The translations under genes and the position numbers were made by a program. This document shows positions 1 to 11,158 of a stretch of 64,000 bases of DNA, piece after piece. The stretch is from Ariolimax columbianus. Lineage: Eukaryota; Mollusca; Gastropoda; Stylommatophora; Arionidae. The stretch is taken from assembly GCA_036924085.1 (NCBI GenBank), contig JAVGWX010000012.1, forward strand, positions 4,579,430 through 4,643,429, written 5' to 3'. The stretch's first letter is position 1. Every line of letters begins with the position of its first letter. The notes beneath the pieces are model-generated. The model did no database searches and was not told where the DNA came from. It worked only from the letters and a program-made list of their open reading frames with translations.

Positions 1-375
1 TATTTCCTAATATCCAATCTGGATCTTTCTTTAATTAATTTGTATCTGTGCCCTCTTGTTCTCGTTGGTGGTTGTATTTCGAAAAACTTGTTTTAGTCTA
101 ATTTAAACTTTTCTGTGATTATCTTATAAACCAGTATTGTCACCTCGAATTCTTCTCTTTTCTAGACACCGTAGGCCCGTTTTTCTGAGTCTTTCCTCGT
201 AACTGTAATTCTGGAATCCCACTATCAGATGTGTCACTCTTCTCTGTATCCTTTCCAACATGTTTATATTCCCTTCTACGATAAGAACTCCACACCTGTA
301 ACACAGTTCTTCAATCTAGGTATACCTAATGCTTTATACACTTTGACAATCACCTCCTTACTCCTTACTCCTTAC
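1..375 (-). pseudogene. CR1/L2-like LINE, end of RT ORF and 3' part, truncated by window edge
   Basis: Read on the minus strand, this matches the 3' part of the better preserved LINE at 41770-43655. The thumb-region wording 'KEVIVK', 'YKAL' and 'PRL' is recognisable but broken by indels and stops. A second copy of the same segment lies at 39019-39692. The fragment begins about 375 with no LINE sequence upstream, which fits 5' truncation, and joins directly to another element's endonuclease. It is non-functional. Confidence 0.75.
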
Positions 376-960
376 AATTTATCCTCCACTATTTGCTGTA
401 ATCTGCTATAGAAAACCTCTTTAACTGTGTCTTCCTTTTCATTTATAAGGGATATGCCAGAATTATATTTAGTTTAACCTGCTTATTCTTTGTTCTAAAT
501 GTAGCCATCAACAGTCGTAATCCGGCTGCTCTCCTCTTTATGAGCGCACTTTGGGCTTTTGCTGAGAGCAATATGGTGTCTGCCCCCGTTTGTGGTGTGC
601 GTTTTTCTCTTCCTCGTGTGCTGAGTATATCAGTCTCCCCTGTTGCCAGTAGTACCTTTCCTGGCCGAGTCCATCTAGTCTCACTCAGCCCAAGGATACT
701 AATGCCATATCGCTCCCTTTCTTTTGCAATCTGCGCTCACTTCCCCTCCTCCCACATAGTTCTAACAATCCAGTTGCCGAGTCTGGAAGGCTTCCTTGTC
801 GGCAGTCCAGCTTCCTTTCGGGTTGGGCTGAGTCCCCCTGCCGAGGGGACATTTCCCTTCAAGGGCGGCCATTGGTTTGTTTGCTTGTCGTTTTTGTAGC
901 AATTGTTTTTTGACGAGGTGGGGTAGCTGGCTCCACGCTGAAACTTCCTCCTTTCTCATC
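376..960 (-). pseudogene. RTE-like LINE endonuclease fragment (A)
   Basis: On the minus strand from about 870 downwards, translation gives an N-terminal apurinic-type endonuclease: 'WIVRTMWEEGK', then 'YGISILGLSETRW', 'LATGET', and near the end 'LNIILAYPLINE'. This is the pattern of LINE endonucleases that databases often mislabel as craniofacial development protein 2. Upstream (870-960) is a Pro/Gly/Lys-rich linker. Frameshifts interrupt the reading and no reverse transcriptase follows; it is cut off at about 375 by another LINE fragment. Inactive remnant. Confidence 0.7.
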
Positions 961-999
961 CAGGTTTAGTACAGGCCATGACGGAGATGCTTTCTTGGA

Positions 1000-2051
1000 C
1001 TGTCTATTTGATTTTTTTTAGTTTTTTGTAATTCTCTCTGCCTGCTTTGGTTTTCACTTTCTTCCATTTGCCGCGTTTTGACATTTTGTGTATTATTTCC
1101 TAATTGATCCAGGACTTCTTTACTGCAATTTCCATTTTGCAAACTGTTTTTGCTGTAGCCTCTGTCACACTATGCTTCAGCCATTGCTCCTCTGGCTCTG
1201 CTTGTGGGGTTTGTGAGATTCCTATCAGGATTTATACCTCCTTTAGGAATTTTGTCTTCTTTTCATACTCCATAAGGACTTCTAAATTCCACTTGCATTT
1301 CTTTGGTTGCTGTGTTTGCGCCTTCCATCGTAACAGACGTTTCATCATTACCCGGTTGTGGTCTGGATCTGCACCAGGGTAGGCCACCGATTTGTTTACT
1401 TGGCTCCTAAACCTAGATTTGACCTAATTATAATCGATCTGGCTGCTCCATCTGTCTCCTGGGGGTGTACATGTATCTCTCCTCCTGTAGGGTGTTTCAT
1501 TCCACGTACTGGATACTCTGTATTTCTCCTGTTCCCAGAAATCAACTAGTCTTTGTCCCCTTTCGTTTCTTATCCCAAATCCACATCTCCCGAGTATGTT
1601 CTTCTCTCTGCCCTCTCCCTAGTTCCGATCTCCCACCAGTATAACATTATCCTTTGTTTTGCTCAACAACTCTTTTAGTCTTTCGTACAGCTCCCCCACT
1701 TCCTCGTCTCCATGTTCTGATTATATAATTGGACTATGACTGGTCTGATCTGGGCGTATTAATGCTGGTCATGGTAACACGGTGGTTGATCACCTCAATA
1801 TCCACCAGAACCGTTGTAGCCGTTATATCTAGAATAATGGCCATTCCTCCTTGTCCATCTTCATTGCCTGAGTGCCACACGATATTCTTCGATTCTGAAA
1901 TTTGCCCTTCTCCTTCCATTTTGTTTCCCTCAGACCGAGAATGTTCATGTTCAGTATTCTCATCTCCGACTTTATATTTGCCTCTTTTCCCATTTTTAAT
2001 CATCTTTCTCACCTTCCATGTTGCGATATTGTTCCAAGGGTTTCGGTGTAG
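1000..2051 (-). pseudogene. RTE-like LINE endonuclease fragment (B) with linker
   Basis: A second, different endonuclease copy on the minus strand. It starts near 2040 with 'NIATWKVRKMIK' and keeps 'HSGNEDGQGGMAIILD', 'VINHRVTM', then in another frame 'HGDEEVGELYERLKELL', 'RNERGQRLVDF', and the closing 'DPDHNRVMMK'. A Lys-rich linker ('KWKKVKTKAGRENYKKL') follows near 1050. Several frameshifts and stops show decay. It lies 5' of fragment A on the same strand, so two related LINEs were joined or nested here. The 50-bp array at 2052 lies immediately upstream of its start. Confidence 0.75.
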
Positions 2052-2390
2052 GACGACCTGTGAAGCCTTGTTTCTTCTCCTGCAAGGCTTGACACCTGTA
2101 TGACGACATAAAAAGCCTTGTTTCTTCCCTTGCCAGGCTTGACATCTGCATGACGACCTGTGAAGCCTTGTTTCTTCCCCTGCCAGGCTTGACACCTGTA
2201 TGACGACCTGTGAAGCCTTGTTTCTTCCCCTGCCAGGCTTGACACCTGTATGACGACATAAAAAGCCTTGTTTCTTCCCTTGCCAGGCTTGACACCTGTA
2301 TGACGACCTGTGAAGCCTTGTTTCTTCCCCTGCCAGGCTTGACACCTGTATGACGACCTGTGAAGCCTTGTTTCTTGCCAGCCTTTTCTT
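2052..2390. repeat. Minisatellite, 50-bp unit, about 7 copies
   Basis: 'gacgacctgtgaagccttg' recurs every 50 bp (2052, 2102, 2152 and onward), with a variant carrying 'gacataaaa'. A/B variant units alternate, suggesting duplication in blocks. The array abuts the 5' end of LINE endonuclease fragment B. Long ORFs on the minus strand arise from the repeat and are not genes. Confidence 0.95.
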
Positions 2391-2639
2391 GCTGACAAGG
2401 AAAGTGAGTTGTCCACTTATACCATTGGATTCTCGGTCCCAAACTGCGTTTGCCTCGTTGCATGCGTTGCCAACAGGTACTAGAGATTAAACATTGAGGA
2501 AACGAGACAAGACTGGGGGCACCTTACAAACAGTTGCCCACATCTGAGAACAGACCAAGCCATGGTAGATGAGCGAACGACACCAGCAACCATCAACATT
2601 CTTAAAACCATACAAATGTCATTATATTCTTCTTCTTCC

Positions 2640-2935
2640 TCGTTTGTTAAATAACCACATCTATCTCTGTCTTAAACATATCCATCTGAGTCAGCCTTCT
2701 CTTGTCGCAATATCATTTATCATTAGAATAACAACATCCATTTCCCTCATAAACTTGATGATCTGAGCCAGCCTTCTCTCGTCACAATATCATTTATCCT
2801 TAGAATAACAACATCCATTTCCCTCATAAACTTGATGATCTGAGCCAGCCTTCTCTCGTCACAATATCATTTATCCTTAGAATAACCATATCCAGTTCCC
2901 TCATAAACTTGACGATCTGCATTATACTTTCCTCT
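2640..2935. repeat. Minisatellite, 77-bp unit, about 3.5 copies
   Basis: 'agccttctctcgtcacaata' recurs at 77-bp spacing (gag at 2688, 2765 and 2842). Copies are close but not identical; the last fades into related sequence. Confidence 0.9.
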
Positions 2936-3059
2936 TCACCAAATAGTTTATCTCTCAAATAACCACATCTATTTCGCTCTATAAACTTGGCAGCCTCGTG
3001 TTCCTCTCGATCCCATACAGTTCACAACATAAATAAGAACATATATTTCCTTCCTAAAC

Positions 3060-3290
3060 TCAAATAATCACACTTTTTCCCTCATAAACTTGGCGGCAGG
3101 TCTCGGGTTTATTTAGTGGTCACATAATATTTCAAAATATCACACTTGTTCCCCTGATAAACTTGACGGCATGTCTCGGGTTTATCTTGTGGTCACACAA
3201 TATTTCAAAATATCACTCAAATAATCACACTTGTTCCCCTGATAAACTTGACGACATGCCTCGGGTTTATCTTGTGGTCACATTTATCAA
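3060..3290. repeat. Degenerate tandem repeat related to the preceding array
   Basis: Three diverged units share 'ataaacttgacg', 'ctcgggtttat' and 'tggtcaca', spaced about 70-90 bp. The shared 'cctcataaacttg' core links them to the 77-bp array, so 2640-3290 is probably one old array eroding to the right. Confidence 0.7.
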
Positions 3291-3605
3291 CGTATCCCTC
3301 ACATAACCAAATCAATTTCCCACACGTTTCAAGCTAATCTTGTATGTCCATAAATGTTTCTCTCCTATAACAACATCGATTTTCGTTGTGGTATGTTCCA
3401 GGCTTCTGCTATCACCATACAGTGTTCTCCTCAGTTGAGTCAGGGAGAGCCTTATTGTGATTCTACTGGTCTCGTGGTGTCAATAGACCTAAAGAACGCT
3501 CTCTATATGTGATCGTTCTCCACAAACGTACATGTATTTTCGGTCTTTGCATCTAATTTTTCATGTGTTCAACAGCTGATGTGTGGGACACAGTCAAGTC
3601 TACAC

Positions 3606-3725
3606 TTGCATGTTCATAAACTGAATAGTGTCGCTTGACCGGGTCTTGGTATGGGTACAAGGTCTACCTGTCCGTAAACTGAATGTTCTCGCTTGACCGC
3701 GTCTTGGTGTGGGCAGCAGGCCTAT
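3606..3725. repeat. Two-copy direct repeat of about 60 bp
   Basis: 'gtaaactgaatgttctcgct' and a close variant, each followed by 'tgaccg.gtcttggt.tggg', occur twice in tandem. Between 3290 and 3955 nothing else is recognisable. Confidence 0.7.
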
Positions 3726-3954
3726 GTTATATCAAACCCATGGTGTTTTCTGTGCAATTTCTCATCGAGGCTGTTTTTTGCCCTTTTAAAAATGTCTTCA
3801 GTTTAGTTGCTCCTTGTATGGGGTTGAAATATCGTTTTATGTAGGTCAAAGGTTCTAATGAATTGAAATTGTATAGCCGACCGCAAGCACAAACCTTCTG
3901 GTCTGATTTAATATCTCCTCTTACCATGGGGTGTAGAGTCTTATGCCATTGGAT

Positions 3955-4432
3955 GGGGAGGAAGACTATAGTCTGGTCAGGCAAAACATACTGATCAGAC
4001 ATGTTAGTCAGAGTCAGGAAAAACATACCGATCAGACATGTTAGTCAGGGTCAGGTAAAACATACTGATCGGACATGTTAGTCAGGGTCAGGTAAAACAT
4101 ACCAATCAGACATGTTAGTCAGGGTCAGGTAAAACATACCGATCAGACATGTTAGTCAGGTTCAGGCAAAAGATACTGGTCAAGACGTCCATCTCGACTT
4201 TCATGTAGTCCTCTCTGGAAACGGAATTTTCTTCTTGGCTTCCGAGGTGGGGGATCGATGTGATCCCCGAAGAATGAACGACACACAGATCAAACCAAGC
4301 CTAGCACAACCACGTTCACCAGCACGCTCGCGATGTGAGGAAAACTACTACAACCCGTCGCTACACCTCCTTTTCATGGTGCACAAACGAGTAAACGAAC
4401 TCATTATGGGCATTCCCAACAACAACTACCAT
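3955..4432 (-). mobile_element. Interspersed element with internal 37-bp array, copy 1
   Basis: Read on the minus strand the order is: a short (gtt)n tract, 'gaatgcccataatgagt', about 200 bp of conserved body containing 'ttttcctcacatc', a 37-bp tandem array (plus positions about 3975-4175, 5-6 units with 'gatcagacatgttagtcag'), then 'agtcttcctcccc'. The same order is present on the plus strand at 51418-52060 and 62975-63330. No coding capacity is seen. The structure resembles non-autonomous molluscan elements with a tandem-repeat core (pearl/Helitron-like), but class is not proven. Confidence 0.8.
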
Positions 4433-4605
4433 TGAATGTAACGGTCTTCTATTCTTGTGGCTTCTACAGGTTGGTTTCGCCGGCCACATGCCTACTACTC
4501 ATTGGGCGCCTGGTAGATCGTGGTGCTATTATTCCTTACTTCCATATCAGACACAGGTATTCTACAAAAACTATTTCTTCACTTCCACGTGCCCCATATA
4601 ATTAT

Positions 4606-4895
4606 TGTTTGGTCTGAGGGATTCATTGTTTGGTCTGAGCGATTCATTGTTTGGTCTGAGGGATTCATTGTTTGGTCTGAGCGATTCGTTGTTTGGTCTG
4701 AGGGATTCATTGTTTGGTCTTAGACAATCATTGTTTGGTCTGAGGGATTCATTGTTTGGTCTGAGGGATTCATTGTTTGGTCTGAGGGATTCATTGTTTG
4801 GTCTGATGGATTCATTGTTTGGTCTGAGGGATTCATTGTTTGGTCTGAGCGATTCATTGTTTGGTCTGAGCGATTCATTGTTTGGTCTAAGGGAG
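4606..4895. repeat. Minisatellite, 21-bp unit, 14 copies
   Basis: 'tttggtctgagggattcatt' recurs every 21 bp with occasional g-to-c changes ('gagcgattc'). As 21 is divisible by 3, both strands give ORFs of 7-residue repeats (about 109 codons each); these are not evidence of a gene. Confidence 0.97.
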
Positions 4896-5069
4896 TCCAC
4901 TGAAGAGTTTTGTTTGTGCCAGAGACAATTGTAGGATCAATGTGATACAGAGAGAATATTGCACTGAGAATATTCTGTACTGAGAGTATGTTGTAAGAGG
5001 CGATCAGCCGTGTTGTTTATCCCCTCTAGGGTGGAAGAGTCTCCCACTTTGCCATTCAATCAATCAGAC

Positions 5070-5390
5070 CCGTGCTGATCCATGAGAAGACTGTGTCTCC
5101 AAAAAACAACACGCCCAGTCTTCCCTTGTTGATCCCTAAGAAGACCATGTCTCCAACAAACAACACGTCCAGTTTTTTCTTGTTGATCCCTAAGAAGACC
5201 ATGTCTCCAACAAACAACACGTCCAGTTTTTTCTTGTTGATCCCTAAGAAGATAATGTCTCCAACAAACAACATGCCCAGTCTTCCCTTGTTGATCCCTA
5301 AGAAGACCATGTCTCCAACAAACAACACGTCCAGTTTTTTCTTGTTGATCCCTAAGAAGACCATGTCTCCAACAAACAACACGCACTTCC
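5070..5390. repeat. Minisatellite, 54-bp unit, 6 copies
   Basis: 'gatccctaagaagaccatgt' recurs at 54-bp steps (5131, 5185, 5239 and onward). Two unit types differ around 'cccagtcttcccttg' versus 'tccagttttttcttg'. Repeat-derived ORFs on both strands are ignored. Confidence 0.95.
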
Positions 5391-5394
5391 CTTG

Positions 5395-6065
5395 GGAAGC
5401 ATCCTTTCAAATTCTCTCCACACCGTCCACGGTTTCATGTATATGTGTCTCAAACTTTGTTCTCCATGTCTATTTTGATCTGCCTCTATCTCTCTTGTCC
5501 TGGGGATTCCAAAACAGAGACAGTCTTGTAATTCTATCCGCTGGCTTGCTTAATGTGTATCTTATCCAACATCTTCCCGTCACCTCCCATTGTTATCTGC
5601 CTGGGTTTTGTTTCTAACCGTTTGACATTAATAATCTTATCATACCATTTCAATCTCTCTATTCCTCACAGACATCCATTATAAAAGTTGTATGTTGTAT
5701 CTATGTTGTTGATCTCCGTATTTCAGAGTCATGCAATAGGACAGACTTTAAATTTGAGGTGGATTTTTATTTCTGTGTTCAACTTATTTTCTTGTGATTC
5801 CATAAGTTCTCCAAATCCAATGAAAGTTTCTTTCATCTTCTGTATTCTTATTTTAGCTTGTTTATCTGTACCTTCTACCTTGTCTATATTGCTACCAAGA
5901 TATGTGAACGATTCCGCATCTTAAATGCATTTGTATCCCAATACAGCCTAATTGTCCGTAGTTGCATCTATGTTCATAATCTTAGCTCTTCTCCGTGTAT
6001 TCATTCTCAGTCTTCAATCACCAAGTTGTTTGATTTTAATCGGAGTCCACAAAGTCCATAACCTC
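5395..6065 (-). pseudogene. RTE-like LINE reverse transcriptase, C-terminal fragment
   Basis: Minus-strand translation, across several frames, gives the typical tail of RTE-like LINE polymerases: 'ESFTYLGSNIDK', 'GTDKQAKIRIQKM', 'NTEIKIHL', 'LWNPQDKRDRGR' and 'WREFER'. These follow the palm domain in intact elements. The catalytic palm and endonuclease are absent and stops are frequent. It could be the 3' end of the element whose endonuclease lies at 1000-2051, but they are not contiguous. Confidence 0.75.
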
Positions 6066-6530
6066 GCCATTTACATCTGTCAGACGACTTCTCAGTGTGA
6101 ATAACATTTCAGGTTTGAAATAAAGCTGTTGGAACAATAATCCACGAATCATACCGGAATAACAGAGACAACATGTTTTCCCGGGTATCGGAGAAGAATC
6201 TCGTATTGTCTTATGTGTTTGTTGAATGTCATTATTTGGTATACTGCTTTCATGTGGGTTTTTTTAATGGCATTATCTTGTATTGTTTTATATGGTTGTT
6301 GAATATCATTATCTGGACTTCATCAGCTTGTCATCCACCTTGTTGCACGAGTTTCTAGAACCCGTAATGTCAGATCACGGACTCGAGGCGGTTTAACTAT
6401 AGTTTGTGGTGCATCTTTTCTGTTGGATGCACGAATCGGCTAGGCTGTGAAACCATTTGTTTAATGCACGACGAAGTCTGAAGCACTAGGCAGTAAGGCA
6501 CAAAACAGTACAGCGTACTCTGTCTTAGGG
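6066..6530. other. No recognisable gene
   Basis: AT-rich sequence without convincing coding potential or repeat similarity inside the window. Short ORFs here show no known domain. Confidence 0.5.
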
Positions 6531-7258
6531 AATACAGTGAACGGAAGAGTGGGAGGGGTAGGGAATACAGTGAATGGAAGAGTGGGAGGGGTAGGGAATA
6601 CAGTGAATGGAAGAGTGGGAGGGGTAGGGAATACAGTGAATGGAAGAGTGGGAGGGGTAGGGAATACAATGAACGGAAGAGTGGGGCAGGTAGGGAATAC
6701 AATGAACAAAAGAGTGGGAGGGGTAGGGAATACAATGAACGGAAGAGTGGGGGAGGTAGGGAATACAGTGAACGGAAGAGTGGTAGGGAATTCAATGAAC
6801 GGAAGAGTGGGGGAGGTAGGGAATACAATGAACAAAAGAGTGGGAGGGGTAGGGAATACAATGAACGGAAGAGTGGGGGAGGTAGGGAATACAATGAAAA
6901 AAAGAGTGGGAGGGGTAGGGAATACAATGAACAGAAGAGTGGGAGGGGTAGGGAATACAATGAATGGAAGAGTGGGGGAGGTAGGGAATACAATGAACAA
7001 AAGAGTGGGAGGGAATACAATAAACAGAAGAGTGGGAGGGGTAGGGAATACAATGAATGGAAGAGTGGGGGAGGTAGGGAATACAATGAACAAAAGAGTG
7101 GGAGGGAATACAATAAACAGAAGAGTGGGAGGGGTAGGGAATACAATGAATGGAAGAGTGGGGGAGGTAGGGAATACAATGAACAAAAGAGTGGGAGGGA
7201 ATACAATAAACAGAAGAGTGGGAGGGGTAGGGAATACAGTGAACGGAAGAGTAGGAGA
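6531..7258. repeat. Minisatellite, 33-bp unit with 24-bp variant
   Basis: 'gaatacaatgaacggaagag' followed by 'tgggaggggtaggg' recurs every 33 bp. A 24-bp form lacks the 'gggtaggga' segment. Long and short units are organised in blocks of about 90 bp toward the right end. All unit lengths are multiples of 3, so ORFs of 198-278 codons appear on both strands. Confidence 0.96.
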
Positions 7259-7260
7259 GG

Positions 7261-7607
7261 GAATAGATTTTGGAGATCCTATTTGTTTCTTTTTCATGTT
7301 CTATCTCTGGGAGTGAAGAGTTATGAGTGCGATTTGAAAAGTGTTGCCTTTGATGAGATAATGTCATGAATGTGCAAGATATACACACGAGTTTACATTT
7401 TCTGAAAGCTTGGAATGTCGTTTAGGTGATGTGTCATTATATGTGATGGACTTGCTGAATTAGAAATGAAAACATTGCGACGATATCTATCTGTATGACA
7501 CAAATCAGCTCGACCACATGAGCTCGGTGCCGTGCATCAACATCTGTGATCAGTTATCCGTTGCGAGCCTTGTCACGCACGTTCGTCGTGGTTGGATTGT
7601 CGCCTTT
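7261..7607. other. No recognisable gene
   Basis: Unique-looking sequence between two arrays. It contains 'ctcgaccacatgagctcg' and a GC-richer stretch near 7560, but no ORF or element was recognised. Confidence 0.5.
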
Positions 7608-8642
7608 TACAGTCCTGACGTCCACACAGGCGGGATGTCAAACTTGTCGAATCAGTCCTGACGTCCACACAGGCGGGATGTCAAACTTGTCGAATCAGTC
7701 CTGACGTCCTCACAGGCGGTATGTCAAACTTGTCAAATCAGTCCTGACGTCCTCACCGGCGGTATGTCAAACTTGTCAAATCAGTCCTGATGTCCACACA
7801 GGCAGTATGTCAAACTTGTCAAATCAGTCCTGATGTCCACACAGGCAGTATGTCAAACTTGTCAAATCAGTCCTGACATCCACACAGGCGGTATGTCAAA
7901 CTTGTCGAATCAGTCCTGACGTCCACACAGGCGGGATGTCAAACTTGTCGAATCAGTCCTGATGTCCTCACAGGCGGTATGTCAAACTTGTCAAATCAGT
8001 CCTGACGTCCTCACCGGCGGTATGTCAAACTTGTCAAATCAGTCCTGATGTTCACACAGGCAGTATGTCAAACTTGTCAAATCAGTCCTGACGTCCACAC
8101 AGGCGAGATGTCAAACTTGTCGAATCAGTCCTGACGTCCTCACAGGCGGTATGTCAAACTTGTCGAATCAGTCCTGACGTCCTCACAGGCGGTATGTCAA
8201 ACTTGTCAAATCAGTCCTGACGTCCTCACCGGCGGTATGTCAAACTTGTCAAATCAGTCCTGATGTCCACACAGGCAGTATGTCAAACTTGTCAAATCAG
8301 TCCTGACATCCACACAGGCGGTATGTCAAACTTGTCGAATCAGTCCTGACGTCCACACAGGCGGGATGTCAAACTTGTCGAATCAGTCCTGATGTCCTCA
8401 CAGGCGGTATGTCAAACTTGTCAAATCAGTCCTGACGTCCTCACCGGCGGTATGTCAAACTTGTCAAATCAGTCCTGATGTTCACACAGGCAGTATGTCA
8501 AACTTGTCAAATCAGTCCTGACATCCACACAGGCGGTATGTCAAACTTGTCAAATCAGTCCTGACGTCCACACAGGCAGTATGTCAAACTTGTCAAATCA
8601 GTCCTGACGTCCACACAGGCGAGATGTCAAACTTGTCAAATC
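7608..8642. repeat. Satellite, 43-bp unit, about 24 copies, with 10-unit higher-order repeat
   Basis: 'cagtcctgacgtccacacag' followed by 'gcgg.atgtcaaacttgtc.aat' recurs every 43 bp (for example 7653, 7696). Variant bases form a repeating order: the run beginning 'cctgacatcc' at 7872 recurs at 8302, exactly 430 bp (10 units) later. No spacers separate units, so it is not CRISPR-like. Confidence 0.97.
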
Positions 8643-8729
8643 GCCCTCATACATGATGGAACATACTAACCAAGACCCCTACGTCTGCTGGTCAACAAGG
8701 AATGTATTGACACTGTCATTTCCATAATG

Positions 8730-8850
8730 GTGAGTTTATTGAGTAAGCTAACATTGCACTACAGCCAGGTGGACCACATTCTCAAGTACATTTCAGAATG
8801 TAACAATAGCCACTGTAACCCACTACTCAAGACACATTGTAAGAGAGTGA
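8730..8850 (+). other. Interspersed repeat fragment, shared with 57275-57400
   Basis: 'cattgcactacag.cagg.gg', then 'accat', and 'agccactgtaaccc' occur in the same order at 57300-57380. In both places the shared segment directly follows a tandem array (43-bp array here, 39-bp array there). That pattern suggests a second interspersed family with an internal array; the boundaries are not clear. Confidence 0.5.
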
Positions 8851-9045
8851 ACTCAGCACGAGTCCCTTGTGTACAAATCCCATTGATTCACACCAGAGAG
8901 TCTCAACTTGGGGTCCATGTACTCACAATGAGTTCAGTGGATACATTTCATGCAACCCATATACCACCGACCCCAAAGTGCCAGTGGACAGCTTTCATGG
9001 TATCCATTACATTGCATGGCAAAAATATCATTTCTGTATTATCTT

Positions 9046-9735
9046 CGTTCGTTCTCAATCTCCCGCTACCAAGCCATGAAAAGGGCTTTGCAAATAGGAA
9101 GATGTTGTCTGGAAAATGGGATTGCATTGTCTTGTAGTTACAGCTTGACTGCTGTATTTGTACCTTTCGGTCCAATACATTCAACATTTGTTAGTACTGT
9201 GTTGGCCTTCTCTCATCAATCCCTTCTCCTTATCCAGTCTGCTCTGTTGCAGCCTGTTATCCAGGATCACCACGTGGAGATGTAGAAGGGTCCTGGCAGC
9301 TCTGCTTCGCTGGCCCTGGTGCTAGCATTCAGATCTGGTTCGCTGGCCCTGATGCTAGGAGTCAGATCTAGTTCGCTGGCCCTGATGCTAGCAGTCAGAT
9401 CTAGTTCGCTGGCCCTGATGCTAGGAGTCAGATCTAGTTCGCTGGCCCTGATGCTAGGAGTCAGATCTAGTTCGCTGGCCCTGATGCTAGGAGTCAGATC
9501 TAGTTCGCTGGCCCTGATGCTAGGAGTCAGATCTAGTTCGCTGGCCCTGATGCTAGCAGTCAGATCTAGTTCGCTGGCCCTGATGCTAGCAGTCAGATCT
9601 AGTTCGCTGGCCCTGGTGCTAGCAGTCAGATCTAGTTCGCTGGCCCTGATGCTAGGAGTCAGATCTAGTTCGCTGGCCCTGGTGCTAGCAGTCAGCCAAC
9701 TACTGCAGCCCATGTGGAATCCATGGTCCCTTACT
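9046..9735 (-). mobile_element. SINE-like element (family S), copy with internal 33-bp array
   Basis: Matches the ~300-bp element at 12851-13203, 14204-14503 (opposite strand) and 38795-39835. Shared plus-strand landmarks are 'cgttctcaatctcccgct', 'tttcggtccaa', 'gatcccttctcctta', 'gcctgttatccaggatcacc' and 'gtagaagggtc'. The (gaa)n-like tail lies at the low-coordinate end, so the sense strand is probably minus. The sequence after the array (about 9700-9730, 'tactgcag') corresponds to the end of other copies, so the array sits inside the element. Confidence 0.75.
9308..9700. repeat. Minisatellite, 33-bp unit, about 12 copies, inside SINE-like element
   Basis: 'tcgctggccctgatgctagc' followed by 'agtcagatctagt' recurs every 33 bp. 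The unit matches 'tcgctggccctggcgctagc' plus 'agtcagct' in the non-expanded copy at about 39755-39780, so it arose by amplification of the element's own sequence. Two ORFs of about 150 codons here are periodicity artefacts. Confidence 0.95.
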
Positions 9736-9916
9736 CAAGATGAAGGAACAGTGCCACTACATCTCTATGTATGCATACAAGATGACTAAATAGTGTTGTG
9801 CATGGAATGGCATTCTCATGCAACATACTTTTTCCAAAATGTAGTCCTGTTATGGAAGCATTGAATACACTTGTGTTCGGGGCAGGTCAGCCTGTGTTAT
9901 ACAATACCATTTTCTT

Positions 9917-10186
9917 CTAGGGCGCCCTCTTCCTGGGCACCGCGACTTCCACTATCAGCCTTTCCAGACCAACATGTCTTTTCATTCGACTGAAATATCT
10001 GAACCATTTCCTTGTGATGTTGTGTCTATAAGCCACCTTCATTCTGGCATCATTTAACTGCTTGTCTTTTTCTCTGCCCACAATATTTTCAGCATTCTTC
10101 TGTAGCACGTCATTTAGAAAGACGCTCATTTTTGTGTGACTGTTAAATGTCCATGTTTTGCAACCACGCTTCCACAGAGAAAACAC
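9917..10186 (-). pseudogene. LINE reverse transcriptase C-terminal fragment
   Basis: The minus ORF contains 'CKTWTFN', 'DVLQKNAENI' and 'FRYFSRMKRHVGLERLI', ending 'VPRKRAP'. This resembles the post-palm tail of LINE polymerases ('C.SWTLN ... W.GH..RM ... G.R.RGR'). The related fragment at 35285-35740 shares 'HIKRHNGLERTVMEG' and 'PGKRGRGR'. No start or palm domain is present. Confidence 0.6.
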
Positions 10187-11158
10187 ATGTCCTTGTCAGT
10201 TCGTACTTGGTATTCTTGCTTGTGCCATTACATTAGTTGTGTACAGCAGTTGCAAGCCGTCTATTAAGATCTATTGAACAGCTCCCAAATAATCAACACT
10301 TTCACATCTTATATTGTTGGTTTGTTTGCTGCTTTGTCTAAATGTGTATTTAAATATAGATTCTGTACATCCCTCTGTGTGTGTCTGTTTGTAGTGTTTT
10401 GTTGATGACAAAGATTTTAAAGCCCAACTTATATTGCCTATATGATGTCAGCATACGTGTGAACCTCGCTTCGGCACTGCTATAGCATATTTTTTATACA
10501 ACTTGTAATTTACATGTTCAAAAAATGTAAACAATTCACTAGAAGTTGGCTGTAGTTTAGATAAAAAGTCAATTTAATATATTGGCAAATAATCTGCAAT
10601 GTATTATGACTAGCCTCATCCGCGTATCTAATTTCTTCATATGCCGAAAACGTCACATTTTGCATGTTCACATCATATGAAATAAGTTGCTGACAAATCC
10701 ATCACTACATGAAGATTTCAAGAGTTTTGAGATGTGCTAGGAATTACAGACAGTGGTGATCCGATGCTCTGTTAGGAGCGCCACAAACAGGAAGACGATA
10801 TTTTAAATGTGTGATTTTATAATTGAATGAGTTGATATTGCAGATGATACTTTCATCTTCACACACGTGTTTTAGTCTGAATGTTACCTGGGCGTTGCTA
10901 AAACTGACAGATAAGGAACGTGCCTCTCAAAAAACAAAGCACCCAGGCTAGTAGGGCGGGGACTAAGAGAAGAGAAGGGGTTGGCAGCATTCAAAAGGAG
11001 GCAAAGAATAGCAAACATGTAACCTGCCTGGGCTGTCATAAAAGGCAATTAAGGAAGCATGGGGCTGGCTCCCCATCCTAGAGAAACTAAATGCCCCATG
11101 AAAAAGTAGAACTCTACAATCTAGGGTAAAATAATTGTCAAAACACTTAATATTCTTA
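10187..11158. other. No recognisable gene
   Basis: AT-rich, apparently unique sequence. No domain, tandem repeat or recognised element was seen. The last 250 bases contain A/G-rich and GC-richer stretches of unknown origin. Confidence 0.5.

Noticed and set aside
540..899. 119-codon plus ORF
   Set aside because: It is antisense to a LINE endonuclease fragment.
6397..7388. ORFs of 198-278 codons, Pro/Ser/Phe- or Gly/Val-rich
   Set aside because: 33-bp minisatellite read in several frames on both strands. No signal peptide or domain was seen that would suggest a real repeat protein.
7608..8642. CRISPR-like array (43-bp repeats)
   Set aside because: Units are directly contiguous with no unique spacers, there are no cas genes, and the genome is eukaryotic.
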